NCBI GenBank assembly: GCA_031260015.1
Contig: JAIRKR010000060.1
Span: 1 to 11,185, forward strand
Reading direction: 5' to 3'
Source of the DNA: Puniceicoccales bacterium
GTDB lineage: Bacteria > Verrucomicrobiota > Verrucomicrobiia > Opitutales > UBA9783
Length of the DNA: 11,185 nucleotides
In this document: positions 7,402 through 11,185 of the stretch, in pieces
Layout: the number at the start of each line of letters is the position of its first letter
Position numbering within the stretch: the first letter of the stretch is position 1
Notes under the pieces: model-generated
Seen by the model: only the letters and a program-made list of their open reading frames with translations
What the model was told of the DNA's origin: nothing
Databases searched by the model: none
Translations under genes and position numbers: made by a program

Positions 7402-7412
7402 GCACTTTTTTT
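7392..7412 (-). terminator. AT-rich hairpin after ptsI, overlapping the next promoter
   Basis: On the minus strand AAAAAGT, loop GCTTG, ACTTTTT gives a perfect 7-bp stem ending in T's, 15 bases after the ptsI stop. It has only two G-C or C-G pairs' worth of stability, so termination would be weak. It also covers the -35 box of the beta-barrel promoter, so it could instead be an operator. Confidence 0.3.
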
Positions 7413-7426
7413 AGGTTAGACTGCAA

Positions 7427-9193
7427 TTATATATTTTCGTTCAATTTACTTAGATAAAAATTCTTAAATAGGGTAAATATTTGCGATGCATTTTTTAAAT
7501 GCGCACACTGGGAAGATAGTTTTTGTAGATCTTGAATGCTGCATCGTTGAATGAGGTATTGTATTTCCCCAAGTTTATCTCTGTGTATGCAAAATGAGCG
7601 GAGCCCTAAACTTATGCCAAGTGCAACATAAACGGGGTCACTGGCCATTTCGCCACACAAATGAACCGCCTTGCTCACTTGCTGCCCGGCTTGAACGATT
7701 TGAATGAGTAGCCGCAAGATTGCAGGATGCATAACTTCGTACAGGTGGGAAACTTGTTCATTGGTACGATCTACCGCCAAAGTGTATTGGGTTAAATCGT
7801 TAATGCCGATGCTCAAAAAATCACAGTGAGGCACAAGTAGATCGGCAATGAGTGCGGCACTTGGCGTTTCGATCATGGCACCTATTTTTAATTTATGGTT
7901 AAATGGAATGTTATCTTGTTCCAACTCCAATTTACATTGATCGAGAAGAATATTGGATTCAACAAGTTCTTGTAGACTTGTGATCATGGGATAAAGAATT
8001 TGAAGCGGACCGAAGGCACTTGCCTTGAGTATGGCGCGTAATTGTTTCAGAAAAAGTTCTCTGTTTTCTAAACAAAATCGAATGGCCCTAAGTCCTAAAA
8101 ATGGGTTGTTTTCTTTATTGAAACAATCCACTTGCTTGGGAACTTTATCTCCACCGATATCGATTGTTCTGATGATAACAGGATGCGGTGAGGCTCTTTC
8201 CGTGAGTTCTTTATAAATTTCAAATTGTTCATTCTCAGAAAGAAATCTATCTTTTTGCAGGAAAAAATTTTCGGTACGGACTAGGCCAATACCTTTAAAC
8301 CTGAGCTTTTCTAATTGATTTGCGGTAATGGGTTCGTCGCACGTTAGCCAAAGTTCTATGCGCGTTCCATCTTTTGTTTGCACGGGACCTGCAGCAGGCT
8401 GTTGCATTACCCATTGTAAATGTTCTCGTTGCCTTTGCAGTTGTCCGTAGTGAGTTAAAGTATGATGCGCTGGATGGATAAACACTTTCCCTTCATCTCC
8501 ATCTAATAATAGATAATCGTTGTTTTTTATCTTTTGGCAAACCCCAGGTAAATTAACAATGGTTGGGATGCCAAAAGAACGAGCCATAATGGCCGTATGG
8601 CAAGTTTTACCCCCTGTTTCCAAGATGAGTGCTTGAATTTTTTTACCCGCAAAAGCCGTTGTGTCTGACGGGTCTAACCTGTTGGTTACCAAGATATGCG
8701 GTTCCGTGAGCGAGGCAACTAAGTTAGAAAAATTATGTCCCAATAAATTTTGCAAAACACGTCGTGCAACATCCTTAAGATCCAAGCATCTTTCTTTGAG
8801 TCGCACATCTTCAATGGTACTCAATTGTTTTATAATTCTTTCCACCGATGAACTGAAACAGTAAGCTATGTTGCAGCCCTGGTTCCGCAAGAGGTCAATC
8901 GTGGTGCTAAAGATGGATTTGTCTTCGAGCAGCAGTAGATGAGCATCAAAAATGTCAGCTTCTGCGTCTCCAAGTTTTTGGGTTATTTCTGCCTGAATAT
9001 TTGTAATCTGCTGTCTCGTTTTATCAATGGCATTTTGAAATTTTTGCATTTCGGATTGAATTTGGTGCGATTCTATTTGGTAGTATGGAACTTCTAACTC
9101 AGTTTTTATGAATACCAATGCAGATCCGTATACAATGCCATTCGATGCACCTACACCTTGTAATATTATTTCCGATATTGCCTTGTCAGACAT
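7427..9193 (-). CDS. ptsI: Phosphoenolpyruvate-protein phosphotransferase (PTS enzyme I)
   Basis: This 588-residue cytosolic enzyme takes phosphate from phosphoenolpyruvate onto its own His and passes it to HPr, the first step of sugar PTS uptake or of a regulatory PTS. The N-terminal HPr-binding and phospho-His domains include QGVGASNGIVYG (12-23) and GGKTCHTAIMARSFGIP (194-210) with the active His199. Most homologues have Ser where this one has Cys198. The PEP-binding barrel shows LVRTENFF (304-311), IRTIDIGGDK (341-350), NPFLGLRAIR (363-372), IETPSAAL with the Mg ligand Glu442, SIGINDLTQY (Asp466) and CGEMASDP with the catalytic Cys513. Length and motif order are complete, so it should be active. 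No HPr gene (ptsH) or enzyme II gene is adjacent. The ATG at 9193 lacks an obvious ribosome binding site, but the start MSDKAISEIILQGVGAS fits the family. Confidence 0.95.
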   Translation of the reverse strand: MSDKAISEIILQGVGASNGIVYGSALVFIKTELEVPYYQIESHQIQSEMQKFQNAIDKTRQQITNIQAEITQKLGDAEADIFDAHLLLLEDKSIFSTTIDLLRNQGCNIAYCFSSSVERIIKQLSTIEDVRLKERCLDLKDVARRVLQNLLGHNFSNLVASLTEPHILVTNRLDPSDTTAFAGKKIQALILETGGKTCHTAIMARSFGIPTIVNLPGVCQKIKNNDYLLLDGDEGKVFIHPAHHTLTHYGQLQRQREHLQWVMQQPAAGPVQTKDGTRIELWLTCDEPITANQLEKLRFKGIGLVRTENFFLQKDRFLSENEQFEIYKELTERASPHPVIIRTIDIGGDKVPKQVDCFNKENNPFLGLRAIRFCLENRELFLKQLRAILKASAFGPLQILYPMITSLQELVESNILLDQCKLELEQDNIPFNHKLKIGAMIETPSAALIADLLVPHCDFLSIGINDLTQYTLAVDRTNEQVSHLYEVMHPAILRLLIQIVQAGQQVSKAVHLCGEMASDPVYVALGISLGLRSFCIHRDKLGEIQYLIQRCSIQDLQKLSSQCAHLKNASQIFTLFKNFYLSKLNENI

Positions 9194-9334
9194 ATTTGAT
9201 ATATGGGGAACAGGCTAAAAAATAACGCTACGCACTTACAAGTATTTTTTTAAGAAATTTGTTCCACGCTGTTTCAGAAAAAACATGCGAGGGAATGTTG
9301 GCGTTTTGGTATAAATTCTAGCGAGTAAAAATTT

Positions 9335-10351
9335 TTAGCACATTTTCTGGGTTTTTAACCAAATAATCAAACGTTCCAATCCTTCTTCGTTGGATATTTT
9401 AGGTAAGTATTGTAAGTCCATTTTTGCCGCCGAAATATCAAAGTAATGGTCTTTGGCCAATTCTTTTGCAAGAAATCGGGTCATGGGAGGTTGTTGTGAG
9501 ATGCATAAAATTTTGTAGAGGATTTCAAAAACACCTCCCGTAAAGTAAGCAATTTTATAAGGGATTCTTTTACGTACGCAGCGCACGTTAAGCCTTATAA
9601 GCAGCTGATTAATCCATTCCCACAAACGTACAGGATCATCTTGGGATAGAAAGTACGCTTTGCCCTCTACGATGCCTTGCCCTAAAGCTTCCATGGCCAA
9701 ATAATGCGCTTCTGCAATGTTTTCCACGTAGGATAAATCAACCCAGTTTTTACCGTCGCCCACCTGAAGCAGTGAGCCTCTTTGGGCTAATTGCAAGAGC
9801 GTGGGTATAAGGTGATTGTCGCCGGGGCCCCACATGAGGTGAGGTCGTAATGCAACCGTTGCAAGACCCTGTTGTCCGTTAGCCTCTAAAACGGCTTGTT
9901 CGGCAATACGCTTTGTTTCCGCGTAGGCGCATAATCCGCATTGACCGTAGGGCATGCTCTCGTTTACGTTGGATAAATTTTCTCCGTTGAAGATAACGCT
10001 CGGCGTACTGGTGTAAATGAGTTTTGACACACCCCATTGTTGACAGGCTTTCAGGACGTTGAACGTTCCGACAACGTTGGTTTGGTAGTAACTTTTGTGG
10101 TTGCCCCAAATCCCAGCCTTGGCGGCGGTGTGAAATACAACATTGCACCCTTGAATGGCGGTTGAAACAGCATCGAATTGACTTAAATCACCGTAAAATA
10201 ATTCAACACCCCTTGCCGTCAAATCTTCGCAAGGACTTCGGCTCAAACTGCGCAAATTGTGTAGGCCTTTGGTTTGCAGTACCCGAATGAGATGCCGCCC
10301 TAAAAAGCCAGACCCTCCTGTAATGAGTATTTTCACAGCTTTTACATTCAT
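9335..10351 (-). CDS. NAD(P)-dependent extended-SDR reductase, OleD / 3-beta-HSD-like
   Basis: This 338-residue extended short-chain dehydrogenase has a Rossmann motif TGGSGFLG (11-18), GDLSQ (54-58) after the third strand, VFHTAAKAGIWG (72-83), a catalytic Ser/Thr in YTSTPSV (113-119), and the Tyr143-x-x-x-Lys147 pair in YAETK. The stretches ALRPHLMWGPGDNHLIP and QPPMTRFLAKELAKDHYFDISAAK closely resemble 3-beta-hydroxysteroid dehydrogenase-like proteins and OleD, the 2-alkyl-3-oxoalkanoate reductase of long-chain olefin synthesis. The likely reaction is reduction of a 3-keto group or oxidation of a 3-hydroxy group on a lipid-like substrate. No oleA, oleB or oleC lies nearby, so the olefin pathway is not supported by context. 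The start at 10351 has no clear ribosome binding site; a GTG five codons on (MKILITGG) is an alternative. A promoter at 10389-10417 serves it, and ptsI follows 141 bp downstream. Confidence 0.88.
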   Translation of the reverse strand: MNVKAVKILITGGSGFLGRHLIRVLQTKGLHNLRSLSRSPCEDLTARGVELFYGDLSQFDAVSTAIQGCNVVFHTAAKAGIWGNHKSYYQTNVVGTFNVLKACQQWGVSKLIYTSTPSVIFNGENLSNVNESMPYGQCGLCAYAETKRIAEQAVLEANGQQGLATVALRPHLMWGPGDNHLIPTLLQLAQRGSLLQVGDGKNWVDLSYVENIAEAHYLAMEALGQGIVEGKAYFLSQDDPVRLWEWINQLLIRLNVRCVRKRIPYKIAYFTGGVFEILYKILCISQQPPMTRFLAKELAKDHYFDISAAKMDLQYLPKISNEEGLERLIIWLKTQKMC

Positions 10352-10388
10352 ATAAAAAAGTCATTGCCTGGCAAAAAAATTTTATACG

Positions 10389-10417
10389 TTTTTATTAGCG
10401 TGTGCCTACGGTGTAAA
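10389..10417 (-). promoter_or_regulatory. Sigma-70-like promoter of the OleD-like reductase gene
   Basis: On the minus strand TTTACA (10417-10412) and TAAAAA (10394-10389) lie 17 bp apart, matching 5 and 4 of 6 consensus positions. Transcription would start about 30 bases before the ATG. The short leader contains TTGCCAGGCAA, a small perfect inverted repeat. Confidence 0.45.
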
Positions 10418-11040
10418 ATCTTGGAATAATAAACAATCGTAGGTAACTCTAGGTACCGTTAAGGTAGGTTAAATGTACTTGAAATAGCGTCCTGCATGTA
10501 AATTTGGACCTTGTGCTTCTAAGACTTCAAGAGTTATCTAAATCTGGATATTCATATGCTTAAGTCCAGCAAGTTCATGGAGAATTGGATCTCTTTTAGC
10601 CTCGTGTGCGTAGTCTCGACGGTGGAACGATTCAACAGTATTGAAGGGCTCTGCTTATTTTATATGTGGCCCGAATGACCGTTTAAACCAGGTATACTAT
10701 ACATATGGAAGCTAAGATTGGCAATCATGGGTGCGTTTTTTTAATTAAATAACTTGAAGTGTGCGAGTAATATCTTCGTTTCACGTTGCTCACAAAAATA
10801 GCATGACAATTTTTGCAAAAAAATTGACGAAAGAGAATATATTTTCAAAATGAAATAGGATTGAGAGAAATTCTTTCTGGTACAATCTTACAACTACCTT
10901 CTAGACTTCCATTGAATCCAATGGGCATTGCATAATAATACGTGTACACCCGGTGAAACATCCCATAAAGGTTAATGTGTAGATAAACCGTAGCAAAGGA
11001 TTTATCTATGAAACCCCTCCCAAAAACCTATGAAAAACCC
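10418..11040. other. Gene-free region with several short palindromes
   Basis: No frame on either strand reaches a convincing length with a ribosome binding site, and I see no tRNA-like T-loop or remnant of a known protein. What stands out is a set of short perfect palindromes: GTTTAAAC (10681-10688), GTATACTATAC (10692-10702), a CCATTG/CAATGG hairpin (10909-10924) and GTGTACAC (10942-10949). A further possible promoter lies at 10824-10851 on the plus strand (TTGACG, 16 bp, CAAAAT). The region may be a decayed gene, a long upstream regulatory region for a gene beyond the right edge, or may hold an undetected small RNA. Confidence 0.5.
10980..11008. repeat. 8-bp inverted repeat upstream of the octamer promoter
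   Basis: TAGATAAA (10980-10987) and TTTATCTA (11001-11008) are perfect reverse complements around a 13-base centre. The pair ends 32 bp before the TTGACA box at 11041. It could be an operator or a hairpin. It is AT-rich, so chance is possible. Confidence 0.4.
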
Positions 11041-11069
11041 TTGACAGGGGTAGGAAGGAAACATACAAT
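11041..11069 (+). promoter_or_regulatory. Near-consensus sigma-70 promoter reading into the octamer array
   Basis: TTGACA (11041-11046, 6 of 6) and TACAAT (11064-11069, 5 of 6) are separated by exactly 17 bp. This is the best promoter match in the window. The expected transcription start is near 11076, about five bases before the first 8-bp repeat at 11081. The product must therefore begin with the repeats and continue past the window edge. Confidence 0.65.
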
Positions 11070-11080
11070 AACTTAGTAGT

Positions 11081-11185
11081 GAAGACCTCAAGACCACAAT
11101 ACCACAAGACCTCAAGACATCAAGACCTCAAGACCTCAAGACCTCAAGACCTCAAGACCTCAAGACCTCAAGACCACAATAAGAG
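11081..11185 (+). repeat. Tandem array of an 8-bp unit (CAAGACCT), runs to the window end
   Basis: Thirteen consecutive 8-base units fit in register from 11081 to 11184. Seven are exactly CAAGACCT (starting at 11105, 11121, 11129, 11137, 11145, 11153 and 11161). The others differ at one to three bases: GAAGACCT, CAAGACCA twice, CAATACCA, CAAGACAT and CAATAAGA. The variants cluster at the two ends, and a 20-base string covering CAAGACCA-CAATA recurs exactly 80 bp apart (11082 and 11162). There are no spacers, so it is not CRISPR. Because 8 is not a multiple of 3, copy-number change would shift any reading frame. Three units encode the stop-free peptide repeat QDLKTSRP on the plus strand. Whether the array ends just past 11185 cannot be seen. 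Confidence 0.93.

Noticed and set aside
10824..10851. A second plus-strand promoter (TTGACG, 16 bp, CAAAAT)
   Set aside because: The -10 box is poor and no gene or terminator follows closely; it is mentioned only within the gene-free region.
11008..11076. A 22-codon frame (starts MKPLPKTYEK) with AAAGGA eight bases upstream
   Set aside because: It is very short and fully overlaps the strong promoter at 11041-11069, so the DNA is better explained as promoter.
11081..11185. CRISPR array
   Set aside because: The unit is 8 bp and directly tandem with no spacers, and no cas gene is present.

Overview
This is an AT-leaning stretch (about 40% G+C by eye) of a Gram-negative bacterial chromosome. 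An outer membrane is implied by an LptE-type lipoprotein and by a small beta-barrel protein ending in Phe. The gene set (STAS anti-sigma antagonist, LptE, Rpe, XerD, an SLC1-type carboxylate transporter, MutL, PtsI and an OleD-like reductase) and the look of the proteins would fit a Planctomycetota-Verrucomicrobiota-Chlamydiota lineage. That placement is inference and nothing here proves it. Most of the window is housekeeping; I see no transposase, integrase of a mobile element, phage gene, CRISPR array, tRNA or rRNA.

Layout. A minus-strand gene of unknown function runs off the left edge (1-261). After a 276-bp gap comes a minus-strand STAS-domain gene. It is divergent from a plus-strand pair, the LptE-like lipoprotein and rpe, which overlap by 8 bp. 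Convergent to these is a minus-strand pair: an SLC1-family dicarboxylate/amino-acid symporter followed 7 bp later by xerD. Divergent from the symporter is mutL. Then come three minus-strand genes: an OleD-like NAD(P)-dependent reductase, ptsI, and an outer-membrane beta-barrel protein with its own promoter and a clear intrinsic terminator.

The last ~830 bp (10352-11185) hold no convincing gene. They contain a promoter for the reductase and several small perfect palindromes. Near the window end a near-consensus sigma-70 promoter (TTGACA, 17 bp, TACAAT) points straight into a tandem array of an 8-bp unit (CAAGACCT) that reaches the window end. This promoter-plus-octamer block is the least ordinary thing in the window. 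Its purpose depends on sequence beyond the right edge.

Other points of interest are at residue level. MutL has lost key residues of the C-terminal endonuclease motif. The SLC1 transporter carries Ser where the family has Asp in NMDGT. PtsI has a Cys just before its phosphorylatable His. The genes do not form one joint pathway: they cover envelope biogenesis (LptE, barrel protein), carbon metabolism (Rpe, PtsI), solute uptake, chromosome and DNA maintenance (XerD, MutL) and a possible partner-switching regulator (STAS).
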